From: Prochlorococcus sp. AG-363-K07
GTDB taxonomy: Bacteria; Cyanobacteriota; Cyanobacteriia; PCC-6307; Cyanobiaceae
DNA: 42,367 nucleotides
Direction of reading: 5' to 3'
NCBI GenBank assembly: GCA_003280225.1
Contig: QCFO01000016.1
Location: 1 to 42,367, forward strand
The notes beneath the pieces were generated by a model that saw only the letters and a list, made by a program, of their open reading frames with translations, was not told the origin of the DNA and ran no database searches. The stretch's first letter is position 1; every line of letters begins with the position of its first letter. Below are positions 1 to 9,038 of this stretch, piece by piece. The position numbers were made by a program, and so were the translations under genes.

Positions 1-349
1 CCGCTACATCAACCACTTTTGCCCTGAAAACTTGAACCAAATCTAATATCCCACTTCTTTGTGGTGCTGTAGCCGAAACTTTTAAAAGCATTAGCTCTCT
101 TTCTACGGCAGGAAGAGTTGTGAGATCGAGAACTTGAAGAACATTGACCAATTTGTCTAGTTGTTTTGTCATTTGTTGAAGGGTTTGATCATCCCCTTCA
201 ACAACCATTGTCAATCTTGACTGGCCTAGGGTTTCTGCAGGACCTACGGCCAAGCTATCTATATTGAATCCACGTCGAGCAAAAAGACCGGCGATTCTGC
301 TAAGGGCTCCGGACTCGTCTTCAACTACAACCGAGAGTGTGTGCTTCAT
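1..349 (-). CDS. ilvN: Acetolactate synthase small (regulatory) subunit, partial
   Basis: The first 116 codons of the regulatory subunit of acetohydroxyacid synthase, which sets valine feedback on the first common step of branched-chain amino acid synthesis. The protein begins [20 protein letters not shown] and continues with [16 protein letters not shown], the classic ACT-domain opening of this family. The C-terminal part lies beyond the left edge of the window. Its ATG overlaps the TGA of the upstream hydrolase gene by four bases (ATGA), which suggests translational coupling. Identification is confident because the ACT domain sequence is highly characteristic. Confidence 0.95.
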   Translation of the reverse strand, partial: MKHTLSVVVEDESGALSRIAGLFARRGFNIDSLAVGPAETLGQSRLTMVVEGDDQTLQQMTKQLDKLVNVLQVLDLTTLPAVERELMLLKVSATAPQRSGILDLVQVFRAKVVDVA

Positions 350-1344
350 GCTTCTTGTTGATTGACTCCTAAATTAGTCTCTAACCAGTGCAATACTGTT
401 TTATTAAATTCTGTAGGTAATTCATCATGAGGGCAGTGTCCAGTCTTATTTAATACCACCAAATCAATCCATGGGTGAAGATTAATTATTTTTTTACCAA
501 TCCTAATGGGTACGAATTTGTCTTCCTTTCCCCAAATAAGCAAAATAGGAGGTTTATTCTTTTCTCTAGATAATTGATCTAACATTTCAGGTGCTGTATT
601 TTCTTTTTTGCGAGTAGACATTCCAATACACATTGCTCTAAGCGCTCTAGCTGCAGTAGCTCTCTGAGCAGGCCTAGTGACAATTCGAAGAAGCTCTTTG
701 TCCGAACTTATAATTCTGTAATAAGCACCTTGTAACGCAATCCGTATAAGAAATGTTCTTGAAACTATTGGAACTAATGCTTCTAAAGGTATCAAATAAA
801 AAAAGATTTTGGTAAATAGCTTTCTTATATTTATTAGCCAAATTGGTTCGTAAAAACTAATCTTTTTCATAAATGCTGGATCAGGCAGTGGGGCAGCGAC
901 AACAGCAGCTACTAAGTCTGAGTTACAAGTAACAGTTGACAAAGCAGTAAGGCTGCCAAGTGAGTTGCCAACTAGAACAGCCTTTTCTTTGCTTTTAGTT
1001 TGAACAACTTGCTCAAGGAATGCTTTTAATTGATTGCCCCAAAATGCATTATCAAGTGTTTGAACTTTATTAGGACTTGGTTGTTCTGAAGCTCCAAAAC
1101 CTATGAGGTCGAGTCCATAAACCTTATAGCCAGAATCAACAAAGGTTTGAGCATTGTGCCGCCAGTGAGCGCTACTTGCGCCGAATCCATGGACTAAAAC
1201 CAATGGCTTTTGATTGTTCTCACCAAGTACCCTCCAGTGGCATCGAATGCCTTTCCAGTACCAGTCGCTTGATCGACCCCACTGAGAATTATCGGAAAAG
1301 ATAGTTTGATGGGGATTGTTTATAGAAGTTGCATCCAAAGGCAA
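346..1344 (-). CDS. Alpha/beta hydrolase superfamily protein
   Basis: A 332-residue alpha/beta hydrolase. Visible features are the oxyanion-hole motif [12 protein letters not shown] near residue 50, the nucleophile elbow VGNSLGS near residue 125, an acid-bearing WGKEDKFVP near residue 271 and the catalytic histidine in [10 protein letters not shown] near residue 306. The substrate cannot be told from sequence. The family includes esterases, haloalkane dehalogenase-like enzymes and pheophytinase/dephytylase-like proteins, so a role in pigment turnover is possible but unproven. The stop codon overlaps the start of ilvN, so the two are probably co-transcribed. Transcription diverges from petM on the other side. 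Confidence 0.85.
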   Translation of the reverse strand: MPLDATSINNPHQTIFSDNSQWGRSSDWYWKGIRCHWRVLGENNQKPLVLVHGFGASSAHWRHNAQTFVDSGYKVYGLDLIGFGASEQPSPNKVQTLDNAFWGNQLKAFLEQVVQTKSKEKAVLVGNSLGSLTALSTVTCNSDLVAAVVAAPLPDPAFMKKISFYEPIWLINIRKLFTKIFFYLIPLEALVPIVSRTFLIRIALQGAYYRIISSDKELLRIVTRPAQRATAARALRAMCIGMSTRKKENTAPEMLDQLSREKNKPPILLIWGKEDKFVPIRIGKKIINLHPWIDLVVLNKTGHCPHDELPTEFNKTVLHWLETNLGVNQQEA

Positions 1345-1792
1345 TTTGATGGCCTAACTTAAATCTAAAACGAAGGTTATTCACATTTCTCTCTAGGTGG
1401 TGGATTTCTCCCCAGATTGAATTTTGGCCAGAGCTTCTATATTTTTCTCCGCCCTTATATCCCACATACTAAAAGTTGAATGTAATATCCTTTGGTTGAT
1501 TTTTCGTGGCATGGAATATGCCTGAAAAGCTTATGCAGGCTGTTGAAAGTTGTTAAAAATGCTTTTTTGGTTAGGGGGAATGATTTATTTGTTCTGATTA
1601 GATTCATTTCAGTTCATCGAAACTTTTGTGAAATCGACTACTCATTCAAGAATTTGAAGGATGCTAGGGAGCCATTGTCAGCGAAGTTCTATGTGGATAT
1701 TCGTAAGCAATGCTCCAATTTTTGAGCTGTTAAGCCTTTGTCAAAAGAAGCCCTGCAAAGGTTTTAAATAGAGTGGTGTTTTTCTTAGGGAA
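1345..1792. other. Intergenic region between divergent hydrolase and petM
   Basis: No gene is supported here. An open frame at 1492-1725 begins with TTG, has no family resemblance I can see and has skewed composition, so I did not call it. The stretch should contain the promoters for the leftward hydrolase-ilvN pair and the rightward petM, but I could not assign convincing -10/-35 boxes. Confidence 0.5.
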
Positions 1793-1891
1793 ATGGCTTC
1801 TGAAATTTTTGGAACAGCAGCTATCTTCTGGATTCTTATTCCGTTGGGCTTGGCTGGTGGGGCACTGTTGCTGAAGCTGCAAGAAAGCTAG
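1793..1891 (+). CDS. petM: Cytochrome b6f complex subunit VII (PetM)
   Basis: A 32-residue single-helix protein, [20 protein letters not shown] followed by [12 protein letters not shown]. This matches PetM, a small subunit of the cytochrome b6f complex in the thylakoid membrane. The protein is essentially one transmembrane helix (residues about 5-26) with a short charged stromal tail. It lies just upstream of and in the same direction as ycf39, an arrangement I recall from other marine picocyanobacteria. The start is fixed by the ATG immediately before the conserved helix. Confidence 0.95.
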   Translation: MASEIFGTAAIFWILIPLGLAGGALLLKLQES

Positions 1892-1945
1892 CTCGCATTC
1901 TTCTGCCTTTTGTCTTTACGCTTTGTTATCTGAATGGCAATCTCT

Positions 1946-2914
1946 ATGAAGGTTTTGGTGATCGGTGGGACTGGAACGCTTGGTCGACAAATTGCCAAAG
2001 CTGCTATTGAAGCAGGACATGAAGTGCGATGTATGGTTCGGAACCCTCGGAAGGCCTCTTTCCTTAGGGATTGGGGTTGTGAACTGGTTCAAGGCGATTT
2101 GCTTGATTCTGAAAGCCTGGATTACTCATTGCAAGATGTCGATTCTGTAATTGATAGTGCGACTAGTAGGCCCGAAGATACTAAAAGCGTTTATGAGACT
2201 GATTGGCAAGGGAAATTAAACCTTTACAGAGCTTGTGACAAATTAGGAGTTAAAAGAGTAGTTTTCCTTTCTCTTCTGGCAGCTGAGAAGTATAGAAATG
2301 TTCCATTAATGGACATTAAATATTGTACAGAACTCTTACTAGAACAATCCTCTCTTGATTATACAATCCTTCAGGGGGTAGCTTTTATGCAAGGGCTTAT
2401 TAATCAATATGCTATTCCTATTTTGGAAGGACAAAATGTTTGGGTGAGTGCCACACCTTCTGAAGTCGCGTATATGAATACTCAGGATATGGCACGTTTT
2501 GCTATTGCTTCTTTAAGCCGTTCGGAAACTATTAGAAAGAGTTTTCCTATTGTTGGCCCAAAGGCATGGAAGCCAGAAGAGGTTATTGAATTGTGTGAGA
2601 GAACTTGTGGTAAGTCAAAAGCATCAAAGGTACTTAAGGTCTCCCCGTTTTTGATTAATTTTGGCAAGGCGCTTGTTTCGTTTTTTGAATCAGCCAGAAA
2701 TGTTTCTGATCGCCTGGCTTTTTCCGAGGTAAGTGGAGGAGGAGGGAGGCTCAATGCGCCTATGGAAAAAACATATGAGATTTTTGGTTTAGACGCTTCT
2801 GAAACCTCTTCTTTAGAGGAATATTTGCGTGAATATTATTCAATCATCATGAAGCGCATGCGTGAATTAGATGTTGATGTAGACAAGGAAGAGAAAAGAA
2901 GGGTTCCTTTCTAA
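1946..2914 (+). CDS. ycf39: Ycf39-like NAD(P)-binding SDR protein, photosystem II assembly factor
   Basis: An atypical short-chain dehydrogenase of the NmrA-like group. The N-terminus MKVLVIGGTGTLGRQIAKAA carries the GxxGxxG dinucleotide-binding glycine motif. The body (VRNPRKASFLRDWGCELVQG, YTILQGVAFMQGL) fits Ycf39, the cyanobacterial homologue of plant HCF244. Ycf39 works with high-light-inducible proteins in chlorophyll delivery to newly made D1 during photosystem II assembly. An ATG four codons earlier (1934) is in frame, but family members start directly at the Rossmann strand, so 1946 is preferred. The petM neighbour supports the call. Confidence 0.9.
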   Translation: MKVLVIGGTGTLGRQIAKAAIEAGHEVRCMVRNPRKASFLRDWGCELVQGDLLDSESLDYSLQDVDSVIDSATSRPEDTKSVYETDWQGKLNLYRACDKLGVKRVVFLSLLAAEKYRNVPLMDIKYCTELLLEQSSLDYTILQGVAFMQGLINQYAIPILEGQNVWVSATPSEVAYMNTQDMARFAIASLSRSETIRKSFPIVGPKAWKPEEVIELCERTCGKSKASKVLKVSPFLINFGKALVSFFESARNVSDRLAFSEVSGGGGRLNAPMEKTYEIFGLDASETSSLEEYLREYYSIIMKRMRELDVDVDKEEKRRVPF

Positions 2915-2982
2915 AGCATGACGAAGGTGGCAGTCCTGTAGTTTGTATGTACTATTGGCAGGTTGATTCGCTCTTTCATCTA

Positions 2983-3198
2983 ATGGCTCTATCTCAAATG
3001 AAGAATTTTCAGAGGAGGTTGGATAACCTTGCTAATGAGGCGGTTCAGGAGCTAGATCGAGTTTGTGGAAATCAGCTTTGGAAAAGCGTTGGATTCGATG
3101 CTTTTGATGGTATGAGTGATGCAGAACGTAGAGCAACAGCAAATTATTACTATGGACAATGGCAAACAGTTAAAGAACTCCAAGATGCTTTGAGTTGA
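2983..3198 (+). CDS. Conserved-looking small hypothetical protein
   Basis: I do not recognise the family. From the second methionine the protein is 71 residues, MALSQMKNFQRRLDNLANEA onward, soluble and mostly helical, with an amphipathic first half and aromatic residues (ANYYYGQWQTVKEL) near the end. An upstream ATG at 2947 would add MYYWQVDSLFHL, which looks like leader sequence rather than protein. It sits between ycf39 and infA in the same direction. Its lack of hydrophobic stretches and compact composition make it look like a real small protein. Confidence 0.6.
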   Translation: MALSQMKNFQRRLDNLANEAVQELDRVCGNQLWKSVGFDAFDGMSDAERRATANYYYGQWQTVKELQDALS

Positions 3199-3402
3199 TT
3201 TTTTCTCTAGTTGATTCTTTCACGAAGTACGACTTTTAAGTCATTTTCAGACCCGCTAGTCGACTTTTGGGATTTGTTGCTTAAAAGCAGGCACTTTTAT
3301 AAACCAGTGAAGTTGAGAAGTTTGTATGTACTTCTGAATACAAGTCTGAATGCCCTTCGCCATTTAGAATTTGATTTAGATGATTATCCAAGGCAGAAAA
3401 GA

Positions 3403-3672
3403 ATGATTGAAACTTCGGGTGTAATTGAGAAGGAGCAGGGGAATGGTTTTTATTTGGTCACGCTTGAGCAGCCCGCTGGACATCAATGCTTATGCAGGGC
3501 AGCCGGAAAACTTACTAAATTTCGAATTAAGTTGTTAGCAGGTGACAAGGTCCTTGTTGAGATAAGTCCTTACGATTTAACTAGAGGTCGAATTACTTAT
3601 AGAGAGAGAAATACTGGTTCGCCAGGAGGTAGGCCAGGAGGTAATCGACCAGGTGGACCAAGGCGACGTTAG
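3403..3672 (+). CDS. infA: Translation initiation factor IF-1
   Basis: An 89-residue S1/OB-fold protein that binds the 30S A site during initiation. The sequence MIETSGVIEKEQGNGFYLVT and the block DLTRGRITYRERN are typical of cyanobacterial and chloroplast IF-1. The frame stays open upstream to a TTG at 3211, but homology begins only at the ATG at 3403, which has a purine-rich AAGGCAGAAAAG stretch just before it. The C-terminus is extended by about 20 residues rich in Gly, Pro and Arg (GGRPGGNRPGGPRRR). Canonical IF-1 lacks this basic, probably disordered tail. Confidence 0.93.
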   Translation: MIETSGVIEKEQGNGFYLVTLEQPAGHQCLCRAAGKLTKFRIKLLAGDKVLVEISPYDLTRGRITYRERNTGSPGGRPGGNRPGGPRRR

Positions 3673-3683
3673 ACAAGGTTATA

Positions 3684-5075
3684 TTATTTATTCTTTAACA
3701 GTTGGTTAATGGCTTCTTTAAAGATACTTCGCTGTTTTACTCCCTGCCATTGATTTTTAAGAACTTTGTGTTGGAAAAGCTGAACAGTTGGAGTACCATT
3801 GATACCAGCTTTCTTAGCAATTTCTTGATCACTTTCTATATTAATTTCAATACCTTTAGCTAGACCTTTTAAGTCTTCAATAACTCTCTTTAGTTGTGGC
3901 TTGAGAATATGACAAGGACCACAATTAGGGGATGTATAAACAACTAATAGTGGACTTGTGCTTTCGTGATATAGCTTTCTCAAGGCAAAACCGCCTTTTT
4001 GCCAAAGGGCTTTAGGATCATAAATGTTTTGAAGAGTAATTTCAGTATTTTCTGGAGGGCTTGGATTGGATTCGATTTTCTCATCCCTATCAATCAATTT
4101 TGCAAGACTGTTTCTTGTTAGCCACTGCTCTGCAGCTAAAGCAGCTTGACATCCACTTGCTGCAGCAGTTATCCCTTGCCGCCATTCAGAGTCACAGACG
4201 TCTCCTGCAGCAAAAACCCCTTTAATTGATGTTTCTGGCCTTCCAGGTTTTGTATGAATATATCCATTAGTTTTTAGTTCTAGTTGAGTAGCTACTAGTT
4301 CGGTATTGGGTGTATGACCTATTGCGTAGAAAAGGCCTTTTACTTTTAGTTTTCGTTCTTGTTTTGTATTCCTTTCAATCAAATGAAGTTGCTGAAGCCA
4401 TCCATTGCCATTGACATCTAATGCTTTAGTTTCCCAGTGAATATTAATCATTTTGTTTGACATTACTCTTTCTGCCATTGCAGCACTTGCTTTTAAATGT
4501 TTAGATCGAACTATTAGATGAACACGACTACCATATTTAGTTAGATACACTGCCTCTTCGCATGCGGAATCTCCTCCTCCTATGACAGCAAGTTCTTCTT
4601 TGCGGAATTGAGGAGTGGCTCCATCACAAATTGCGCAGGCGCTTATTCCGCGACTCCAAAAACGCTCCTCATTAGGGAGTCCGAGTCTATTGGCTCTAGC
4701 TCCTGTAGCAATTATTAGAGAATGGCTTTTGATTGTATTTCCATCGGCTTTTAATTTAAATGGCCTTGTTGACAGATCAATCTCTTCTGCATCGGCTTCG
4801 ATTAGCTCAGTTCCCCATTTAATGGCTTGGGATTTGATCCGATCCATTAATTCTGGCCCGCTTACCCCATCTGGGAATCCTGGAAAATTTTCTACGAAGG
4901 TTGTTGTCATTAGCTGTCCACCGGGTATGCCGCCTGATTCAAAGCCAGTAATTAAAACGGGTTTTAGATTTGCTCGGGCGGCATAAATAGCAGCTGTGTA
5001 TCCGGCTGGACCTGATCCAATTATTACCATGTTTTCTATAAATTCATTTTGTCTCTCGCTCTTCTCAAGGACCAT
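3684..5075 (-). CDS. trxB: NADPH-thioredoxin reductase fused to thioredoxin (NTRC type)
   Basis: A 463-residue fusion. The reductase part has the FAD motif IIGSGPAGYTAAIYAAR (residues 18-34), the redox pair CAIC (Cys147/Cys150), the NADPH motif GGGDSACEEA and the second FAD motif GVFAAGDV. After a linker, a thioredoxin domain carries CGPC (Cys385/Cys388) and the cis-proline motif GTPTVQL. This layout is NTRC, which uses NADPH to reduce 2-Cys peroxiredoxins and enzymes of tetrapyrrole and carbon metabolism in phototrophs. Start 5075 leaves 15 residues before the FAD motif; an internal Met at residue 16 is the alternative. It converges on infA with only 11 bases between the stops. Confidence 0.95.
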   Translation of the reverse strand: MVLEKSERQNEFIENMVIIGSGPAGYTAAIYAARANLKPVLITGFESGGIPGGQLMTTTFVENFPGFPDGVSGPELMDRIKSQAIKWGTELIEADAEEIDLSTRPFKLKADGNTIKSHSLIIATGARANRLGLPNEERFWSRGISACAICDGATPQFRKEELAVIGGGDSACEEAVYLTKYGSRVHLIVRSKHLKASAAMAERVMSNKMINIHWETKALDVNGNGWLQQLHLIERNTKQERKLKVKGLFYAIGHTPNTELVATQLELKTNGYIHTKPGRPETSIKGVFAAGDVCDSEWRQGITAAASGCQAALAAEQWLTRNSLAKLIDRDEKIESNPSPPENTEITLQNIYDPKALWQKGGFALRKLYHESTSPLLVVYTSPNCGPCHILKPQLKRVIEDLKGLAKGIEINIESDQEIAKKAGINGTPTVQLFQHKVLKNQWQGVKQRSIFKEAINQLLKNK

Positions 5076-5207
5076 TTACTTGAATTTGTTATTCCAATAA
5101 GAATAGATAGGACTCGAGATAATCGTTGGCATCAAATAAATCAGAGAAATTACCTACTAAAATTGAAAAAGAAAAAGATCTTTCAGCGGATTTGGTTTAT
5201 ATTTTCT

Positions 5208-5453
5208 TTAGATTTCAAGCATTTCATCGGTATCGCTTGTTTCTTCTGATGTGTATGAGTTCAGGTTCTTAGGTACCTGAAGAACTGATGCTTCTAAAAG
5301 TTCCTGATTCTCACCAATGCAAGTGATCCATTCCCTGAATTCTTGAGTGATGGCGTAACTGTCTTCATAGCTCTGAAGCCTGTCTAGAACTGCAATCCGG
5401 GTAGTTGCCCAACAGTTAGCGACAGCGATACGTCGTTGAAGCGATGCATTCAT
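5208..5453 (-). CDS. Small hypothetical protein
   Basis: An 81-residue soluble protein that I cannot place in a family. It starts MNASLQRRIAVANCWATTRI, contains helical segments and ends in an acidic tail (SEETSDTDEMLEI). It has no transmembrane segment or signal peptide. It lies between trxB and a helicase gene, all on the minus strand. The even composition, proper ATG and lack of an overlapping competitor favour a real gene. Function unknown. Confidence 0.6.
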   Translation of the reverse strand: MNASLQRRIAVANCWATTRIAVLDRLQSYEDSYAITQEFREWITCIGENQELLEASVLQVPKNLNSYTSEETSDTDEMLEI

Positions 5454-5543
5454 AATTTGTCCCCGATGAGAGCAAATTACATGTTGATGGAGCTATCACT
5501 TGTCTTCTCATTTACAAAAACAAATTCTTCTATACAAAAAGAC

Positions 5544-7001
5544 TTATCCCTTCAAGAATTGTGGTAATTCTGCTGTCCGCATTTTTATTACTTCCCCTGC
5601 AGTATCTTCGACTGCTTCCATAGGCAAAGTTGGGCTTCTGGATGAGCACGATGAACTATCAATTTCAGTCAGAGATTCCTTGCCTTTAATGAGATAAGGC
5701 TTGGCTTTTGACCAGTTGCGGGCATACTCCATAAGTAATGGATCTGCAGGAGCAAAGATATGAGATGGTCTTCTCGGTATAGGTTCTAGAAACGCTCTGC
5801 TTGCTGATATACGAACGGATCGAGTAATGCTTTGCAAAAATCTACTTTCGCTGACAATTGTTGTTAGATAAGCAACAACACGAATTCTTGGAGAGTCAAA
5901 CCCTTCGGAGCACATATCAACGCTTACTAGCCAGCTGGCTTGATTCTTTTTGAAACTTATGAGGTTTGCGTTAGCTTCTTGGTCTTGTGAATGAGCTATT
6001 AGGACCTTCTCACCATTTTCTTTTAGCAGATTACCGATTGCTTTGGCATGTTCGATATCTTTGGAAATGATCAAGCCTCCTGCATCTTGATGCTCAAAGC
6101 GGACTTCCTCCAATTTTTTAGTTGCTTTTGCAAGTAGCTGAACTGCAATACTGCTTGAGTCTGAAATTTTGATGGACCTGCGCAGATTTCGAGCGCGCCA
6201 ACCTTCTCGAGTTTCACTTGAAAGGAGGGACCTTTCACGGTCTGGATGACCTTCATGACTGTGGTCAACCCATCCATCTTGAAAATTGAAAACTAAAGGC
6301 CTTACATCCCCAGCATTAATAAGTTCTAGGGGCTCAACACATAGATCAGGTGTGATTTGTTCAATAAGCTCCCCTTGACTTTGAATTTGGACTTTTCTCG
6401 CAGAACAAAAAGCTAAATTATCGGATCTAAAAGGGGTTCCAGTAAGACCTAATCGCAACTTGCTTGTCTGTGTTAACTCTAAGAAGGTTTTGCCCCATAC
6501 TGGACCCTCTGGTTCTTCAGGGCTTACTCCAAGGTGATGGGCTTCATCAGCAATAGCAAGTAAATGTCGTGAAGAGACTTTACTTAGCTCTTTCTTGAAA
6601 ATCTTAAGGTTCCTAGATGCACTTTGATAACTAATTATCCATCCATCTGCCTCAGAGAAAATATATTTTAAATTCGAGTCTTTTTCCAAATTCCTCACGT
6701 TTAGATTGATTAATTCAGCAGATTTTTGCCATTGATCTGCGATTGAATTTCTATGACAAAAAACTATGAAATTTGATAGTAACCCTTCTTGTTTCATTGC
6801 ATAAAAGCCAAGAAGAGCTCCTAGTGTTTTCCCTGCCCCAGGACCTGCATGTACAAGAACGTCTTTCCCTTTGTTGTTATCTAGAAAAAGACGTCTGCGT
6901 AAAAGCAGTATTAGCTGTCTTTGCCAGGCTCTTGGACGAATATTTGATTTTGTTAGATCCTTCGCGAGATCAAATGATGGTAGTGAGATTGTAGATGATG
7001 T
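5544..7001 (-). CDS. Superfamily 2 DEAD/DEAH-type helicase, start codon unresolved
   Basis: The frame encodes a complete-looking SF2 ATPase core: Walker A GPGAGKT (codons near 6830), DEAH box IADEAHHLG, motif III-like LTGTPFRSD, motif V SVDMCSEGFDSPRIRVV and motif VI QSITRSVR. The first ATG in frame is at 6797, downstream of Walker A, so starting there would give an ATPase without its nucleotide-binding loop. The open frame continues upstream through VLVHAGPGAGKTLGALL and RPRAWQRQLI to a TAG at 7004-7002, but contains no ATG, GTG or TTG. In-frame ATC (6989), ATT (6941) and ATA (6911) are possible rare starts. The C-terminal tail ends ELPQFLKG. The coordinates given span the whole open frame. 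Role likely DNA or RNA unwinding in repair. Confidence 0.8.
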   Translation of the reverse strand, partial: TSSTISLPSFDLAKDLTKSNIRPRAWQRQLILLLRRRLFLDNNKGKDVLVHAGPGAGKTLGALLGFYAMKQEGLLSNFIVFCHRNSIADQWQKSAELINLNVRNLEKDSNLKYIFSEADGWIISYQSASRNLKIFKKELSKVSSRHLLAIADEAHHLGVSPEEPEGPVWGKTFLELTQTSKLRLGLTGTPFRSDNLAFCSARKVQIQSQGELIEQITPDLCVEPLELINAGDVRPLVFNFQDGWVDHSHEGHPDRERSLLSSETREGWRARNLRRSIKISDSSSIAVQLLAKATKKLEEVRFEHQDAGGLIISKDIEHAKAIGNLLKENGEKVLIAHSQDQEANANLISFKKNQASWLVSVDMCSEGFDSPRIRVVAYLTTIVSESRFLQSITRSVRISASRAFLEPIPRRPSHIFAPADPLLMEYARNWSKAKPYLIKGKESLTEIDSSSCSSRSPTLPMEAVEDTAGEVIKMRTAELPQFLKG

Positions 7002-7184
7002 CTAGTTAGACCTTTCTAGTTGGTTCTTTGAGATTTCGCAGAAAGATGTTCGATCGCAACAGCTTATGATTGAATCAGAGATTATTGTTAGTGCTATTTG
7101 ACTAATAAATCTCTTGCTTCTTTAAAGCTTTTGCTTGGATACTTCTAATCAAATAAGAGATTTGCTCTTATGCTTATTTGCAAT

Positions 7185-7763
7185 TTAAATTGCTTCTGTA
7201 TGGTTAAGGAGTAGACGCTCAACTTCCACAACTCCATCGCTAGCAGCATTACGTGCTAGCTCAAAATCACCATTCGCATCATTAAGAAGACTACCTGCTA
7301 CTCGATCTAGTAGGTCCTCTTTATGTTCTTCAATCATAGCGATAACTTCGTTTTCAATAAGTTTTCGAATAGCTGTAGAGCGAAGTGTATTTTCGTTTGC
7401 CTCTGCAAAAGTTCCTTGAACTAGTTCTTGTATGAAAAGGCGATGCACTTCGTTGCTTCTAAGAAAACTTTCAGTTGCATTGATAATCCCTTCAACTAAT
7501 GCCTCATCCGATTCTGAGTCATGATTTGCAAGCTTGAATTCCCAGTCTAGATGGCGGCGCTGCCAGCCTGAAGCATGCAGGCTAGGCATCACAGTCTGCG
7601 AAAAAGTATCTACAGACATCTCATAAATACGTTCGGCAAGCCTTTCACACCACTCTCGTCCATGATCTTGGAGCTGATTGCTCATGACTGTTCTTGAAAC
7701 AGCATGTCCGCCATGATGGCTATGGCAAACTCCATCAGGACATTCGATTGCTGAGAGACTCAT
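7185..7763 (-). CDS. Conserved-looking hypothetical protein with His/Cys-rich N-terminus
   Basis: A 192-residue soluble protein of unknown family. Residues 8-20 (CPDGVCHSHHGGH) form a Cys/His cluster that could bind a metal ion. The rest is acidic and helical (for example EVIAMIEEHKEDLLDRVAGS), without membrane segments. It lies between the helicase gene and the pnt operon and is divergent from the latter. The long, well-bounded ORF and even amino acid use make it a confident gene, but I cannot name a function. Metal binding is inferred only from residue clustering. Confidence 0.75.
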   Translation of the reverse strand: MSLSAIECPDGVCHSHHGGHAVSRTVMSNQLQDHGREWCERLAERIYEMSVDTFSQTVMPSLHASGWQRRHLDWEFKLANHDSESDEALVEGIINATESFLRSNEVHRLFIQELVQGTFAEANENTLRSTAIRKLIENEVIAMIEEHKEDLLDRVAGSLLNDANGDFELARNAASDGVVEVERLLLNHTEAI

Positions 7764-7895
7764 CGAGCTTTTTTATTTTGATTTCTTCATCCTTATTAGC
7801 TAAATCATCACTAGATAAAGTATTTCTTCAGAAAAGTTCCTGATATTGGTGCCTTGACCTCGTAATCTTCGATTGGCCCATATAACGATTTCATC

Positions 7896-9038
7896 TTGCC
7901 TCGAGTCCTAATTCCAATTGAATCTGCTTCGGGAGAGACCCGAGTGGCTGCTTCTCCTGAAACAGTCAAAAAGTTAGTGACTGCAGGGTGTGATGTCTTC
8001 CTTGAGCAGGGTGCGGGACTCTCAGCAGGCTTTTTGGATGATGCTTTTGCGACAGCTGGTGGCCAGGTTATTCATACACAGAACAGCGATGCTTGGACTA
8101 ATGCAGATGTGGTCATATGTGTGCAGACGCCAACAGAAGAAAAATTGGAAAAGATGAAGAGCGGAGCTTTGTTGATTGGTTTATTGGGGCCTTATGGCAA
8201 TAGGACTCTTGCAAATTTGCTTGTAAAAGGAAAACTTTCTGCTTTGGCATTAGAACTTTTGCCAAGAATCAGTCGCGCTCAGTCTGCAGATGCACTTTCC
8301 TCTCAGGCAAATGTTGCAGGGTATAAGGCAGTCCTGTTAGCAGCAGGGGCCCTTGATCGGTATTTCCCAATGTTGATGACTGCTGCTGGCACAGTTCAGC
8401 CAGCCAAGGTTGTTGTGCTAGGAGCGGGCGTGGCTGGCCTTCAAGCCGTAGCAACAGCTAGACGCTTGGGGGCAGTGGTTTTTGTAAGTGATATTCGCCC
8501 CGCAGTTAAGGAGCAAGTTGAGTCTCTGGGTGCCAGGTTTATAAGCCCTCCTGAATTGGAGGACACCCCCTCTGAGTCAGGCGGTTATGCAAAACAAGCT
8601 TCAGTTGCTTTTCTTGCTGCACAGAGAGAAAAATTGTCAGACCATCTTTCAGAAGCTGATGTGGCTATATGCACTGCTCAGGTCCCAGGTAAAAATGCAC
8701 CTCGTCTCATTAGTGAAGAAATGTTGGATCGAATGCGACCTGGCTCAGTTGTTGTAGATCTAGCCGTGGGACAGGGAGGAAATTGTGCAGGGACGAAAAA
8801 AGGTCAAACAGTTATTAGAAAGGGCGTCAAACTTATAGGTGCAGCTGATTTGCCATGTACTGTTTCTAACCATTCAAGTGCTTTATATGCCCGAAATTTG
8901 CTTGCAATTCTTGAGACTCTTTTGAATGATGGCGAATTGATCCTTAATCTGGAGGATGAGTTGATTAAGGGAAGTCTTATAAGCCACTTAGGTGAAATTC
9001 GGTGCCCTGACGTCTTAACCCCTCAAGGAGTGAATTAA
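7896..9038 (+). CDS. pntAA: NAD(P) transhydrogenase subunit alpha part 1 (PntAA)
   Basis: The NAD(H)-binding domain I of proton-translocating transhydrogenase, 380 residues. It starts at a TTG codon: the protein MPRVLIPIESASGETRVAAS begins exactly where the alanine dehydrogenase/PNT fold begins, and no ATG is nearby. The Rossmann glycine motif VVLGAGVAGLQAVATARRLG and the SDIRPAVKEQVESLGA segment following the nucleotide-binding strand are plain. Domains I and II are encoded separately in cyanobacteria and alphaproteobacteria, as here. The stop codon overlaps the start of the next gene by one base (TAATG). The complex couples hydride transfer between NADH and NADP+ to the proton gradient. Confidence 0.95.
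   Translation: MPRVLIPIESASGETRVAASPETVKKLVTAGCDVFLEQGAGLSAGFLDDAFATAGGQVIHTQNSDAWTNADVVICVQTPTEEKLEKMKSGALLIGLLGPYGNRTLANLLVKGKLSALALELLPRISRAQSADALSSQANVAGYKAVLLAAGALDRYFPMLMTAAGTVQPAKVVVLGAGVAGLQAVATARRLGAVVFVSDIRPAVKEQVESLGARFISPPELEDTPSESGGYAKQASVAFLAAQREKLSDHLSEADVAICTAQVPGKNAPRLISEEMLDRMRPGSVVVDLAVGQGGNCAGTKKGQTVIRKGVKLIGAADLPCTVSNHSSALYARNLLAILETLLNDGELILNLEDELIKGSLISHLGEIRCPDVLTPQGVN

Noticed and set aside
1492-1725. 77-codon + strand ORF upstream of petM
   Set aside because: TTG start, no recognisable domain or helix pattern, and it occupies the region where the petM promoter should lie.
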